DNA of 64,000 nt, taken from Puccinia triticina (Eukaryota; Basidiomycota; Pucciniomycetes; Pucciniales; Pucciniaceae). Under the pieces are notes generated by a model that saw only the letters and a program-made list of their open reading frames with translations, was not told where the DNA came from and ran no database searches. This document shows, one piece after another, positions 43,769 to 55,654 of the stretch. Positions within the stretch are counted from its first letter, which is position 1. Every line of letters begins with the position of its first letter. The translations under genes were made by a program, and so were the position numbers. The stretch is from positions 7,883,501 through 7,947,500 of the forward strand of contig NC_070558.1 in assembly GCF_026914185.1 (NCBI RefSeq), given 5' to 3'.

Positions 43769-44748
43769 CAGTCTGCTTCATCCCTGCAGCTTTGGTAAAT
43801 AAACTTCATAGCATTCTTTCATCTGACAATGCTTGACAACTGCAGGTATGTGGAGTTCCACCGAGTTGGGACATCCCGCTCAACATTGTGAGGCTTCTGG
43901 AATCTATTTTCTTGACAAAGCTGAACAAATTTGGCCTTTGAGTTTGGAAACTTCCTCAATTTGGTTGCAATGGCGCGGAACTGGATAAAATAAAAAAACA
44001 TTCAGTTGGGGAGGGTTACAGGAGTGGGAAATTGATTAAACAACCTTTCCAAGGGATCAACAACACAGTCCAAAGTATAAGCATTATCATCTCCTTCTTC
44101 TTCAATATCTTCAAGATCATCCAGAGTGAGCTTTTCATTGTCTGCCAAATCACCATTGGTCCCGCTCATTTCATGGATATCAGTGATCTCCTCTTCATGA
44201 TCAGATTCACTATTTTCTGCATCTGAATTCAACTTTTCAAAAAGATCATGTGCCTCATCTTTGTCATTGGAATTTTCCACCTCAGTCGCTCCAGTGTGGC
44301 TATTTTTGATATGTGCAAATGGTCAGAGGATTGTCTTGACAAATACAATGAGGTTAAGGATATGTGCAAAGCGCCTTATCCACTCTGGCTCACCTTGGAA
44401 CTGTTTCCAATTAAGTTTCTCCAACTCTGCAATCATTGTCCCGTTGTTTGCCGCGTTTTCGGAAACAATACCAAAGATCTTATGAGATGAATAGACCTTT
44501 AGAGGCAGTCAGACAATGAAAAAGATAAAGGAAAGGTGATTGTACCCGGTTTTGCAATCCAAACCTATCAACAATGTATTGGACTATGCGCGCCAAATAT
44601 TCACTGGTATGCCTTTCTTTTGTCCAGCAGCATTGAATTAAGCTTGATGGTGCTGGTACCATCATCTAACAGTTGGTAGATCACCGCCCCAATGATTTCA
44701 AATCCATTGGGTGTTTGCCACGTATTGACACCCAAGTACAGTGCTCCT

Positions 44749-45371
44749 TAGAGAATGTCAACCGGTACCTGGCACCCGCGGGCGGGTACCACCCACACCC
44801 GCCAGGCGGTGCAAGATGCGGTACCAGGTGCCCGTATTTTTGGAAAAAGCGGTGCGGTAACCAGGTACCGCCCCCAAGTACCGCTTTCCCCCGCCAGGTT
44901 AATTGGGTAACCCTTGGACCCCCGGCCCTTACCCTGCTTTGAGCTGCCCTCAATGACTGGAAATAGACTGGTCATGGGCCAGGTCATCAAGAACGGCCCT
45001 GGTACAACCATTGAGGGGAGTAACAACTCCCCTCAATGAAAAGTGTGTAATGCTTGTTGGGGGAGTACCCTCAATGACCATGACCAACCTGTTTGAGAAC
45101 CGGAACAGGTTGTTCATTGCTGTTCTGGTCATTGAGAGGTCCTCCCCTCAATGACAGACCTGTTTCAGTCATCAAGGGGAGGAACTCATGATGACACATC
45201 CGTTCTGGTCATCAAGGACCCCCTTGATGAAAAAAAATCCGGCGGGTACCGCTGTTACCCGCCTAAAAAACCCGTGGTACCCGCCAGGCAGTGCCGGGTG
45301 CCCGTTTTTGGCACAAACTGCGCGGGTACCGGCGGTGTAAATGGTACCTGGGTCTGTTTTAACATTCTCTA
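44749..45371. repeat. hAT-type GGTACCCG MITE in the hAT transposase exon, 8-bp TSD
   Basis: TIRs TAGAGAATGTCAACCGGTAC and reversed TAGAGAATGTTAAAACAGAC. The 8-bp duplication is GTGCTCCT / GTGCCCCT (44741-44748, 45372-45379). Subterminal GGTACC/CCCGCC words flank a central CCGGTCAT palindrome array (about 44950-45230). Deleting it and one TSD restores the codons H-K-G-A-L-Y-L-G of the hAT transposase, which confirms both ends. Confidence 0.88.
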
Positions 45372-45610
45372 GTGCCCCTTTGTGGACCTGAATCACACAA
45401 GCCATTATTCTAAACATTCCAAATAAATAAAAACAGAGGATAAAAGTGTAGAAAACTCACCCTCAATTCCTGGGATAGTTTCTCCTGAACACACAAATAG
45501 AGCCTGTGAATCGCAGTTGAAACCATTTTTTGATTGGGGAGATGAATCAAGATTGTTGAATGCAAAATTTTCTTTAGAGTTGAATTACGGAATAAAGAGA
45601 CTAGATCCAA

Positions 45611-46459
45611 ATAGAGAGAAGAGAAATATGAGGGAAGATAAGAAATTTATAAAAGTTATTTTCTTTATGAGTCTATGCCTAGTAGGCGGATTTTCACTAG
45701 TCTTTTGAAGACTTTCTGTAGCCTAATCAAGTTGACCTCTTCAATAAAATATATAAAAGGAACAAGCAAAATATATATTGGATTGTGATGTTTTATTGTA
45801 GGCCAAAGAAGCTCTGAGGGTTTTTACCATCAAACCCAAATAAAATTTTATTTGGAAGATATAGATCATTCAAAAGACGGAGATTCTAGATATATAATGA
45901 TTTAACTAAATATCAGAGATCTCCTAATTACTGATTGGAAACTTAAGGAATGAGGTACCTAAGTGCTGTCTCTAGCAAGCACAAGTAATAAACGACTTAT
46001 TTTCTGAGGTGTATAGAGATAGAGGAAAAGTTTAATGTTATGAGAGATCAAGAAAGATCATTAGTAAACTAATCATACTTGAATTCTGATCCTACCTTAA
46101 TTAGGATATAACTAGGTTGATGAGGTCAACCAGCTAGTAATAATATAATCAAAAGGTGTTTGGAGTTCTTTGTAGAATAGGTATCAAAAATGGTTTGTTC
46201 TGTTTTCTCTGAGGAGCGGGAAGAATCTTTTCTCATTCCAATCTTATCAATCTCTTTGAGTTCTCCGCGCTAGCCAAACAGATATTGACACCGGCTTCGT
46301 AATTGTACTTAGTCTGACCTCTGAAGCTTGTTACTTGTATCTGTTTAATTTTATAATCTAATTCTTAGCTCCTATTTAGGTTTGTGATCATACATAATAG
46401 ACTATTGTTTGCTCATTTACAATAGCACACACACATTCATCTCACTCAATGGTGCTTTT
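45611..46459. other. AT-rich stretch, no gene seen
   Basis: Low-complexity AT-rich DNA with short repeats; possibly old LTR sequence, but no ends could be matched. Confidence 0.3.
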
Positions 46460-46610
46460 GGAGGACTTCCTGTCAATCTGGAAAGTCAGCTCTGAGCTGC
46501 CAGATTTCAGATTTTGCAGGGAAATCTAGGTCCCCAAAGATCCCCAAAGTTCAGATTTTCCTTCAAAATCTGAAATTCTAGCTTTATTCAATAGTGACTA
46601 GAAGTCCTCC
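46460..46610. repeat. GGAGGACTTCC MITE
   Basis: GGAGGACTTCCTGTC at left and GAAGTCCTCC at right, with an internal inverted CAGATTTCAGATTTTGCAGG / CCTTCAAAATCTGAAATTCT. The flanking bases no longer match as a TSD. Confidence 0.65.
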
Positions 46611-46839
46611 ATTGTCTGTCCATTCATCTTTCTCAATGGTGCTCTAGTCTCAAATCTAACAATATTTATTCACAAGAGGGGGTCTCAAATATGACCAAAA
46701 CCACCTTTACGTAATTGACTGGTCTGAAAAACCCCATTATTTTTAAAACATGTTTTTCCTTCACATACCCCATTTTGAGATCCATTAAGGGTGATGAATT
46801 TGATTTTTGGCTAAAATTGGTTTCCAATTATAGTTTCTC

Positions 46840-48540
46840 ATATTTGATACCCCCTAATGAGACCTTTTGGACATGGACAGCTGCTTCACCCTGGCTGTTG
46901 TTCATCAGTTCCAGCACCTCAAGCTCTACCTTAATGGCAGACCTTAGCTACTTCATACTGGGGAACAACTTCGGGACACCCAGTTGTGGCTTGACCATTA
47001 ATCACCACTCAGCAAGTCCACAGAGCACCTTTTCTGTAAAAGTCCGTTTGAACACTTTCAGAAACATCTGCTTGGTTGTCCCCATATTGGTGGTCACAAT
47101 CTTGTTCCGCTCCAAGCAGCAAAGAACCTGGTTGAAGCTGGTGATGTAAGACATGTACCCCACTCTGGTTTGAATGCCATCTTTTACTGCACATTCTGAG
47201 GCCACCCTTTTCAAGTTGCTCTCGTTTTACCTAGGTCTGCAGTCCTCCCATTTCTCAAGCATCTTGTCCTTCAGCTTGGTCCAATCCATCTTTTTGAACC
47301 CCTTCATGTCCTTCACTTCCCGCAAGTCCTTGCCTTCTGGAAAGAAGTTGACCACCTGGTATCCCTTATCCGCATTAGTCAGGTTTTCCTGTACCACCAC
47401 CCTCTCAAACCAGTCAATACAGCACTCCACCTCTTCCGTCAAAAACTTAAGATGTGGATAATCCTGCGGCTGTATTGGTTCCCCAGTCGGCAAAGGAACC
47501 TGCTGGATGTTGTCTGCCTAGCACTTTGTCCATGGTCTTGTGTTTGAGAGTTTCTTGGTGTATGCCGTAAGTTCTGCTTGATGTTCCCACTACAGGGTCC
47601 ATTCTTCCAGTCGCCGCAGCTGGTCTGCTGTTAAAACTGCCACAATTGACGTAGTTGGAGAGAATTGACTCCGCACTAATGAAAATGGTAGTTGTCCTAG
47701 AAAATTTCTTGGTCTTGCTGCTGCTCCTAACCACAATTGTCAGCCTTGAGCTGATGAAGAAGATACTTCACTGCGCCAAAAGGCTACTTCATTAACCTCT
47801 GCGCAGAACATAAGGAGCGCGGACAGGAGCGCAAACCTGAACGCGAACAGGAGCGCGAACCAGAGCGCAAACAAAGACGCTTTCAGGAGAATAAGACTAG
47901 CCATGTAAAGGCTAAGATGAGAAAGTCCGCGATGAATAGCGGACCCTCAACTCAAAACAGAAACACTACTCCCTATTAAGGGATTAGTATCCTTAATGAA
48001 TACCAAACTATTCCCTACCGGAATAGTTATCCAAGCGCGAAGTACGCAAACCCAAGCGGTTAAAACCCAAGGGATCTCGCTACAAAGAGATCCCCCAGAT
48101 TTTTTGATAGACTTAGATTACTAAGAATCAACGATCCACTCGCCTACCAAGCCCAAGCAATTACAACTACAGGTTGTGATTGGGGCTTTATATCTCCCAT
48201 CTCTCTTTCTCTTTGCTTCATCATTCTTCCCTCTACTCCTATTCTTTGACCCTTTTCCCCTCCAAACTCTTGCGCTATTCCTATCTACCCGTAGTTCTAA
48301 CCGTATTAGCTTCCCTTTAGTTTGCTATCTTCCACTGCCTGCTCTATTCTGTCATTCAGAGGTAGTCACAGAAAGACTACCCCTGACAACAATTGTGTTT
48401 CAAAAACCCCAGTTGATGATTCCTTGGTTTTTCCCACGGTTACTGTGTCTCCACTGTCTGACAAACTGCCTTCTCCAATTTGTGATTCTTTGTTGCCTGG
48501 AGTAAAGAAATCTTCTTCCAAAGAGCTCATTCACTGATTC
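46840..48540 (-). mobile_element. LTR retrotransposon 5' part: LTR plus gag remnant
   Basis: On the minus strand an LTR-like segment (about 48540 to 47755, with GGAGATATAAAGCCCCAATC and ending GATACTTC...CATCA) is followed by a gag relic (47602 downward). The LTR matches 33840-35700 in opposite orientation. No pol remains. Confidence 0.6.
46990..47602 (-). pseudogene. gag-like remnant of the LTR element
   Basis: From ATG at 47602: MDPVVGTSSRTYGIHQETLK, then after a frameshift near 47470 PTGEPIQPQDYPHLKFLTEE, GYQVVNFFPEGKDLREVKDM and KKMDWTKLKDKMLEKWED. The last block has the W-x-x-(L/F)-x-x-x-(L/M)-x-x-x-W spacing of Ty3-type capsid. After a stop it continues KRVASECAVKD and SFNQVLCCLERNKIVTTNMG. 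Function: capsid of a retroelement, inferred from these patterns and the position directly after the LTR. Confidence 0.55.
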
Positions 48541-49330
48541 TGCATGTAAGTAGTTCCTGAGTCACCAATAACAACACAAATTTGGGTTCCTGGCCAGAAC
48601 CCCACTGGTGATAATTAAGTTTGGGTAGTGTGTAGAAATGACCACTTCCGCCTTCTTCAAGAATGTATTTATCCGGGCTGAGTGATTATCAATGTCTTGG
48701 CTCTGTAATGCTATGTTCAACGTTGTAACAGCTGCGCTGCTTTTAGCGCAGCGAAGCGGTTAGCGCAGCGGTTTTTTGTGCCGCTGCGCTAAACGCTGCG
48801 CGCAGCGGCCAGACCGCTGCGCTAACCGCTTCTTGTTTTCCTGGGAAAAAAAAGATAATTTTAGCGCGCTAAAAAAAGCGGTCACATAGCGCTGAACCGC
48901 TGCGCTTCAGCAGTAGCGCAGCGGTTTGAAAAGAAGAAAGGAAATGGTCTAAATCATGTTAAAAGAGGTTTAACATGCAGTTAAATTCCGCTATCCGCTA
49001 AATTAGCGGATAGCGCAGCGGATTTTCACTTCCGCTGCGCTATCGCTAATTGCCCTGAGTGGGTAGCGGTCAACCGCTGCGCGTAGCGAGTAGCGCAGCG
49101 GTTTTTTCAACAGCTTCCGCTACGTGCCTCTGGGACGTAGCCATGTGACCGCTGCGCTGCGCTAAATGACCGCTTTTTTTAGCGCAGCGCAGCGTTTACA
49201 ACGTTGCTATGTTCCGCTAGCCTTCAGCGCTCTGCAATGAGCCTGATCTATAGCGTAATAATCCGCAATTGATGAAGCTCTGCACTCCGCAAGCACACAC
49301 TACATGTAAAAGTCAAGCAAGTGCCACCAG
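48541..49330 (+). mobile_element. LTR-type fragment split by a GCGCTA MITE
   Basis: GCCTTCTTCAAGAATGTATT...GGGCTGAGTGATTATCAATG, then after the MITE at 48718-49206 TTCCGCTAGCCTTCAGCGC and GAGCCTGATCTATAGC. The same order occurs reversed at 51740-51530. No coding part adjoins it. Confidence 0.55.
48718..49206. repeat. GCGCTA-rich MITE, CAACGTTGTAA ends, 7-bp TSD
   Basis: Ends CAACGTTGTAACAGC and, reversed, CAACGTTGTAAACGC; CTATGTT at 48711-48717 and 49207-49213. The interior is of GCGCAGCGG/CCGCTGCGC words. Fourth clear member of the family, with the same 7-bp exact duplication length as 23008-23484. Confidence 0.82.
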
Positions 49331-49592
49331 TTGACATGTGAGAGCGCTAAGGAATATGGTGATGGAAATTCAGCCTTTGTCATAGTTTTCCATTGACCAA
49401 GCTTCAATGCACAGTCACTGTGAATCATGCACAGTGACTGTGCCAAAAAAACTGATGTCTGCTTGAGCAGAGATAAAATGGAAGTTACACTGGAGAATGC
49501 CTCATGTCAACTGCTGTCACTTGCCTGACTTCCGCAGTAGCAATCAAGTAAGCAAAATGAGGGTCACATAAAACTCTTGCAGATGTCGCCCG
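49331..49592. other. No gene seen
   Basis: Contains a palindrome CATGCACAGTCACTGTGAATCATGCACAGTGACTGTGCC-type segment at about 49408-49445. Non-coding. Confidence 0.35.
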
Positions 49593-50165
49593 TCAACATC
49601 CCCAGAGCAAATCTGAGAGAGGCCCCTCCACGCGGATGTTGTGCCCTAGGACGACGGCATGACCACTATTTGTTAAAGTTTCTTGTATGCGTGAGACGAC
49701 CTCGCGCCACGTTAGGTGAAATCGGCAGTCGCCCAATTGATACCTAAAAAGGGAAGACCTGGCGGTGCCGACCTCTGCCAGCCATTGTTTTGTGGCTTTC
49801 ACCGGGCACAGGACCCCTTTCTGCGTTGTCAAGACGATCAACTGAGGGCAACCCGGAGCCGCTCTCTTAGCTGACCTGATCGTCCACGTTGCCACCTTGC
49901 CTAGAGACGGGTCGGTAGAGAAGGCCACATCTGAAGTCAACAAGGAAGAGCCGTACGGCAGGGGACCTGATCTCGTGGTGTATGTGATTTCCGCAAAACG
50001 TGCCAAGCCCCAGAAGGCAGCAATGGCCAAGTCCGCAACCGCTCTCTCCAAGTTGTCGCCCCCGAGACGCAAATTCGCGACCGCGACGATTTGCCACAGC
50101 ATTACTGCGGGCTTAGGTTTTGAGGAACACCTGCTGGGCGGGGATTCAATTGACAAATAAGTCAC
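49593..50165 (-). pseudogene. Tyrosine-recombinase relic (Crypton/DIRS-type catalytic domain)
   Basis: 190-codon frame. Segments AIAAFWGLARFAEIT (with the first catalytic Arg context), KRAAPGCPQLIVLTTQKGVL, CPVKATKQWLAEVG and LTWREVVSRIQETLTNSGHA, then GHNIRV (HxxR motif), match the catalytic core of eukaryotic tyrosine recombinases carried by Cryptons and DIRS elements. The frame ends just after HxxR (SDLLWGC), before the catalytic Tyr, so the enzyme is truncated. No reverse transcriptase adjoins it, so which element type it came from is open. Confidence 0.65.
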
Positions 50166-50269
50166 TCTTACAGACTGCTCTCCGCTTTACCAAGTTGCTA
50201 TGAGTTTACATTTCTCTTGATCAAACTTTACTCTTGTTTGATTGATTCTGATTGCAGTTTTTTTAGTTA

Positions 50270-50900
50270 TTCATCCGTCTTTCAAGGATGAATATTTCAA
50301 ACTGGCCAAGTTGCAACCAGAATGGATTTCCAAAGCTATCCGGCTTGCTTTTGAGATGTGGGAAACTCACTAAAAAAGCTGACCTCAAGAAAAAATGTTG
50401 CAAGAGTCCAATGCTGCAGGAAAGATTAGTAATATTTTCCTCAAAGTCCTTTTCAAGCTTAAGTGGTCCACTCTGCACAGTGGCCTCATACCAGTGTGCT
50501 TGCCATGCTTAGTGGCGCGTCTGGCGTCTGAAGTGCAATCAGGGCAGTTCTCAAATGACCTGCCCAGCATGTGGCTTTCTGGCAGTTTGCATCTGGATTT
50601 GGAAGGACTTCCAGTCAATTCCCTTAAATGGTGGATCACACAGGGGTGTTGTTGAAATTATCACAGAGATCTAATTCAGATGGCAATCAATGTACTAAGC
50701 GTTCCAGGTGAGAATTTCAATTTTGGTTTTTGAATTGTAATTTGTTTCTATCTAACTAATTAACTGCCATCTATACAACAGCAATCCTGGTGGATGTCAA
50801 AATATTTTTTGGCTTTGGAAGGAGTAATGTGTCCAACCAAAGGTACAGCCTCAGTGTGTCATTTTTCACTACAGGGATGGCCATGGCATTTTACTCAAAG
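50270..50900 (+). pseudogene. hAT transposase C-terminal relic
   Basis: In shifting frames: HPSFKDEYFKLAK, QPEWISKAIRLAFEMWE, GLPVNSLKWWI, DLIQMAINVLSVP and, after an intron-like gap, VDVKIFFGFGRSNVSNQRYS. The same block order as the C-terminal half of the hAT gene at 41763-45610 (HPSFKDKQFKLAKWPKAWID, LQWW, GLLQMALDVL), so it is the same family but an independent copy. Many stops. Confidence 0.72.
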
Positions 50901-50929
50901 AATGGTGTGGTGATTTATATAGGCATGCG

Positions 50930-51770
50930 TGGTAGAATGTCCACTCGGGGATAGCTGGGTGGGAATGCACAGAGTGGCTCAGGCAGAGTGCATTCCGGTG
51001 ACATAAGCACTGAGGATGATGTCAGAAAAGCACACTAAGAAATCTTACGGAAAGTCACACGCGGACTGGAATGCACAAATTGCGGATTGGGTATTTCGGC
51101 CGGAGCGGAAAGACAGGGCTGGACTACACACGTGGACTGGTAGCAGCAGCACGTCAGCAGGTGAGCTACGACAGTCAAAGCGGGTGGAACTGGGGTGGAG
51201 GCGGTGGTGAGAGACTGACTGGCGGGGGATAGACAGAGGACGGTGGGAGGTGAAGCGTTGGAGATGAGTGGAGTCTGGGAGAATGACGTGCGGAAAGCGG
51301 GCGGAGCTGAAGGACTAGTGCGGGAAAGTGTCAGATTCGCGGGATTGGGTGGGAACGGTGATGTGCGTGGAGGGAAGGACGGGAAAAGGCTCATGGATTC
51401 CTCTTCTCTTTCCTTATCCTATTATCCTACTATCCTATCATCTTACGGATTACTCATTATTGTACTTACAGAGACGGACGTACTAGAGTATTAGGAGAGT
51501 TATATGTGACCTTATCTTTACTTTCAGAGCTACTTGCGGATTCTGTTCTTGCAGAGTGCAGAGCTTTTATTCACTTGCGGATTATTATGCTATAGATCAG
51601 GCTCAGAGAGAAGCGCTGAAGGCTAGCGGATAGTAGCAGTGCGGAGCCGAGACACCAATAATCACACAGCCCAGATGCAAATATTCTTGAAGAGGGCAGT
51701 TAGCGGACATTTCCACCGACATACCAGCCTTTATTCTCACAACGGTCTGATTAAAAAGGGTGTTTTGCGT
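50930..51770 (-). mobile_element. LTR-type fragment, inverted relative of 48541-49330
   Basis: Read on the minus strand: CCGCTAACTGCCCTCTTCAAGAATATT, GGGCTGTGTGATTATTGG, CCGCTAGCCTTCAGCGCTTC and GAGCCTGATCTATAGCATAA in the same order as the plus-strand copy. No gag or pol frame nearby. Confidence 0.55.
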
Positions 51771-54639
51771 TGATGGAAGCAATAACATACCAAAAAAGGA
51801 AAGGAGAAGGATATCCAAGAATTAAAAGTATAATGATTGACTAGGAGAAGTGTTTTAAATGATTTTAGAAATGAGGATGAACATGATTAGTGACAAATCT
51901 ACTGCTGGTAAGCCCGGCTACCTGCACCTGGTGCTATTATCAAATCTACTGCTTGTAAGCCCAGGTGCCATATTCCATCTCTGACCACAATGTTTTGGTG
52001 GCACTAATATCAGCAGTGCACTGTTCTAGGAAGGAAAGAGGCTTTCCAGCTGCTTTGGAGAATGATTGTGGGGTATTTTTATCAAACTCACATTGCAGGA
52101 GTGATTGTGGGGATGTTGAAATGTAATAGCACATACATTACAGCCTTGTCATATTTCCTTGCTTTCCCTGCCAATTCCAGTCAGGGTTGGGTTCTGTTTG
52201 TGGGGCTCTTTTGGTCCTGTTTCTTTTTCTCCTAATGAATTTCTGCAATATGTTATGGTCTGATCTGTGGAGAGGAAGAGATAGTCTCGGATCTGGGGTT
52301 CTGGGGGTTCTGGATCCAATATGTTAGATTGCAGAAGGAGGAAGGAGTGTGGATCTCCAGCCTCTCAAACTGAAACCATGAGTGTGTGGTCAGTGACATA
52401 TAAGTGATAGCTATGTATATGAGAGTCTGCGCTATGGTCAAGTTGTACACCCCGGGCGCACAAGAACGTCTGGGGACGTGCTGATCTTTACGTCTCAGGA
52501 CAGGAGCTCCCCTGCAACAACATAAGGCCAAGATACAGGCCCCACAAAGGCTCCATGGAGCTGTCTTCCACCCCCTCATGTACTTTGCCGCCTGAATCCA
52601 ACGTCACAAGACGTAAGCAGCTGAAGTGAGTCAACTGCTTGCAGCACATCCACCAAACGGGGCGGCCAGACCAGACGGCCACTATACAGTGGCTCAAATA
52701 CCACACGTCCGAGATCAATGCACACCATATCTACGGCATGCTACTACAAATACCGCTTGCAACCGTCGGTGACAGGATAAAGCTGGCGGAAAATCTTTCA
52801 AAATTTGTCCGCTCGCGCACAGTGGCGGCACGCAATGGGCCACCAATAAGAAGTGAAGGAGAGTGGGGGCTTTATTGCGCACATATGAGGGATAGAAAAT
52901 AAATCTGCCCGGACAAACACAATAAAAAAACTATGAAACAGAAAGTAAAAAAAAAAATAGTATGGACACAAGCAAAACAGAAAGTACAAAAGAAGAGAGA
53001 AATAGAAGTTGTATGTACAGGGGGGCAAAACCAAAATATGCACAGATGGAGAGTCAACACTTAGCGTGTTGCGGAGCCAGGAGTCAGACTGGCCACTGTG
53101 TTATCTTCTGTGATAATGGCCATCTTTGCCATTACTTTGAGCTCGGTGTGTGGAGGAGATACTTTGATGGTACTGCCACCCAAGTGTGGCGGATGACGGG
53201 AGGGCTGAGCCGGTTTTCAGATGTAAAATGAGGTGGTGAGGTTGAGGATGATTTGCGGGATTGGGATCCGTTGAGAAGATGTCTAAGGGTTGGGAGACCC
53301 TTCACTGTTTGGAGGCGGAGGGAAAAGGCAGTGAGGCCTTGGAGCGGTTCTAGAAACAATCTTGGGGGCTTTATTTCATAGAGCTAGCTCAGTCAGAGAG
53401 GGATCAGTCCGGGGTCTCTCTACACACAAGATGAATCATAGAAGAAGGAGAAGAAAGGGAGTGAGAAGCTTACCTAGCTCAGTGAGAGAGGGATCAGTTC
53501 AGGGTCTCTACTGAGCTATGTGGGGAGTGGGGAAGTGTGGACTATATAGATGAGAGCTTATATAATCAAAGGAAAGTCTAGTGTAACCTTGTGAAACCCA
53601 AGAGGAGCGCGGGGCTTCACAAGATGGTCTAGCAAGGGGGAGTTGGTATTGGGCTGATGAGGTTTGTGATCAGATTTGGTGGGTTATCCTTGAAGGACTG
53701 TTCAAATGGATTGGGCTCAAGGTCAAACTTGGACTGGATCTGGGGGAGACTGGTCCAGTGTGGAACTTCTACGCAAGGCGTGATCTGAGCTTGGAAGGGA
53801 ATAACAGAAAAACTAAGTAAGATTAAGCTATATGGTGCTTGAAGGGCTACCTTCCTGGAATAAGCTCTGGGAGAATGTACACTAGAATTTTATAGTGTGG
53901 CGCAATCTACTGGTTTATTCTATTATCTAGCTTTTTCAGAACCTAAGAACCAGGTTTTGTGCGCATAAAAAGAGATGTTATAATTTGGCGTGATTGAGTT
54001 TGTTATTAAGGGCAAGTTATATTTATCAATTTCTAAATTTATGATCTAAGTCTTAACTATGATTTTCTAACTATAATATTGTGATGAATGGGGAAGTAAT
54101 CTCTTAATATTACTATTTAGTGCAAGCATGGGGAAAAAAGAAACAGGAAGGGGCAAGGAAGGCCTCCTTTTATAGATGAAAACTTGTCTGAGAGTGGTTT
54201 TTGTGATGTACAATAATGTATGTAGCATGAAATAAAAGATCAGAGTGTGAAAAAGAAATTAATCTAGTGTGAAAAGAAATTAATGTAATGTGAAATAAAA
54301 TGGCTACTTTGGGAAAGATGATCACGTCTAAGATGAGATTTACCAAACATGTGAATGCAAATCATTGAGGGGAAATATGTGCAAAAACAAAACAGGCTGA
54401 AGTGGCTGTGCGCCTAGTATGAGTATGAATCTTAGTGTGAAACTGATGATTTACTGTGCTAATTTGTGGCGTGATTGATTCCTGCTGAGTGGACTATCAC
54501 AGGTTTTCTGGGTGATAAAAAGATGTGAAATCTAAGAGAAAAGATTTAATGTAAATTATTTGTACTAAAGATATTTAATATGTAGTTTGTATTGTACTTT
54601 ATTATATAAAACCATACTATTTTGGCCCTGTTGATGGTT
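51771..54639. other. 2.9-kb stretch without a supported gene
   Basis: Frames on both strands are short and lack family features. Noted: ACACCCCGGGCGCACAAGAACG at about 52447 (like the end of the 3.5-kb element at 11288); a repeated CTAGCTCAGTGAGAGAGGGATCAG at about 53380 and 53474 (direct repeat about 90 bp apart); and AT-rich DNA from 53800 to 54640 that may be decayed LTR sequence. Confidence 0.4.
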
Positions 54640-55060
54640 GATTGATCTCACCACACCGGGGATTGGGCAAGGGTGGTACACCACGGATGGACATGGAGCG
54701 GTGTTCTGATTGGATGGCAGCAAAGGCAAAAGGGCAAATAGGAATTTGATCAGTAATCATCCACGCAGAAGGATATATGAGAGCAAGGGACGGAGAGGTT
54801 GATTGAGAGAGGATCTGGGGATGGGCAGAAGCACGAAGGAGAAGGTAGAAGCCAGAGGAAATACAGAGGGAAGGAGATGGTTCTGATGGCCAGAAGAGAT
54901 GACCAACTATGTGTAGGGTGTTTGAGTGAGCTTTTATATAGCGGTGTCAGACAATGGACGGATTGAGAACAGATTTGCCTGCGCTGCTCAATGGCCCTAC
55001 CCCTGTCCAAGCTGAGAACTTGGTCTCTCATACCAGCCTTACCCCTTTGATGGATATCAA
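54640..55060 (-). mobile_element. Possible LTR fragment with TATA box
   Basis: On the minus strand CTATATAAAAGCTCACTC (about 54945-54928) is followed by a C/T-rich leader typical of LTR promoters. The ends were not established and no retroelement gene adjoins it. Confidence 0.35.
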
Positions 55061-55388
55061 AAATAATAATAATCTTATTGTGCCACTTTGTGGCTTGGAG
55101 CCATGCCCGTGATGAGGATGTGGTGTAATACCATGCACGTAGTTGGGTGGTCTTATTGCCAGGTTAAGTACAGGGCATTTTCTTTTGGACGGTGGGCCGG
55201 CACTGTCTTGCAACACTGTTGTAAGGTGGTGAGATTGCCGGCTCATTGACGGCAACTTGTGCCTGACGGGGCTCAGAGGTCTGTTGTGTGGGGGGCTAGC
55301 CTTACCCCGTCGGGAGATGGCAATTAGCGGTCTTGCCTCATTGGGACCGGGTTTTGCCAGAGCTGCGGCGACTCGATGTCGAATTATT
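55061..55388. other. No gene seen
   Basis: Slightly GC-richer DNA; frames on the minus strand are not supported. Confidence 0.3.
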
Positions 55389-55604
55389 CACTGCCAGCAT
55401 AATTGGCTGGGTTGAGGTTATCCCAGTTAAACTGCGATGAAATCAACCAATTTAAACTTGGTTGATCTCAACTGATGAAATATAAATCCAAGGTACCCCC
55501 CTTGGGTTTATATTTCATTGGATGAGATCAACCCATTTTAAATTGGTTGAGTGCATCCCAGTTAAACTGGGATGACTTCATCCCAGCCAAATATGCTGGC
55601 AGTG
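55389..55604. repeat. CACTA-like MITE, ATT TSD
   Basis: TIRs CACTGCCAGCATAATTGGCT and reversed CACTGCCAGCATATTTGGCT. The arms continue with CATCCCAGTTAAACTGGGATG and GGTTGATCTCA blocks to a centre at CCTTGG. ATT on both sides (55386-55388, 55605-55607). A 3-bp TSD and CACT(G/A) start suggest the CACTA superfamily. 216 bp. Confidence 0.78.
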
Positions 55605-55654
55605 ATTGCGTTGGGCGTTTTGACGACGAACTTCGAAAATTGTGCACCCGTGGT

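Larger units (their letters stand above)
41763..45610 (-). pseudogene. hAT transposase gene broken by several insertions
   Basis: Read from 45610 downward: STAIHRLYLCVQEKLSQELR, then (exon cut by the element 44749-45371) ALYLGVNTWQTPNGFEIIGA, then NAANNGTMIAELEKL and GEPEWIRRFAHILNLIVL (the RNase-H-like core with its W and HxLNL), an acidic linker (DLEDIEEEGDDN), RDVPTRWNSTYLQL, and PFYEMTLQVLTKPSPWVAKV. After further ins ertions come HPSFKDKQFKLAKWPKAWID and, at 41972-41763, the C-terminal dimerisation motif LQWWVEEKQSRNTHHGLLQM-ALDVLRCP. All hallmark hAT blocks are in the right order. Stops, frameshifts and insertions at 42022, 43090, 43532 and 44749 make it non-functional. Confidence 0.85.

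Noticed and set aside
51016..51394. Overlapping frames on both strands
   Set aside because: They lie within an LTR-type fragment that matches 48541-49330 in part; no protein pattern.
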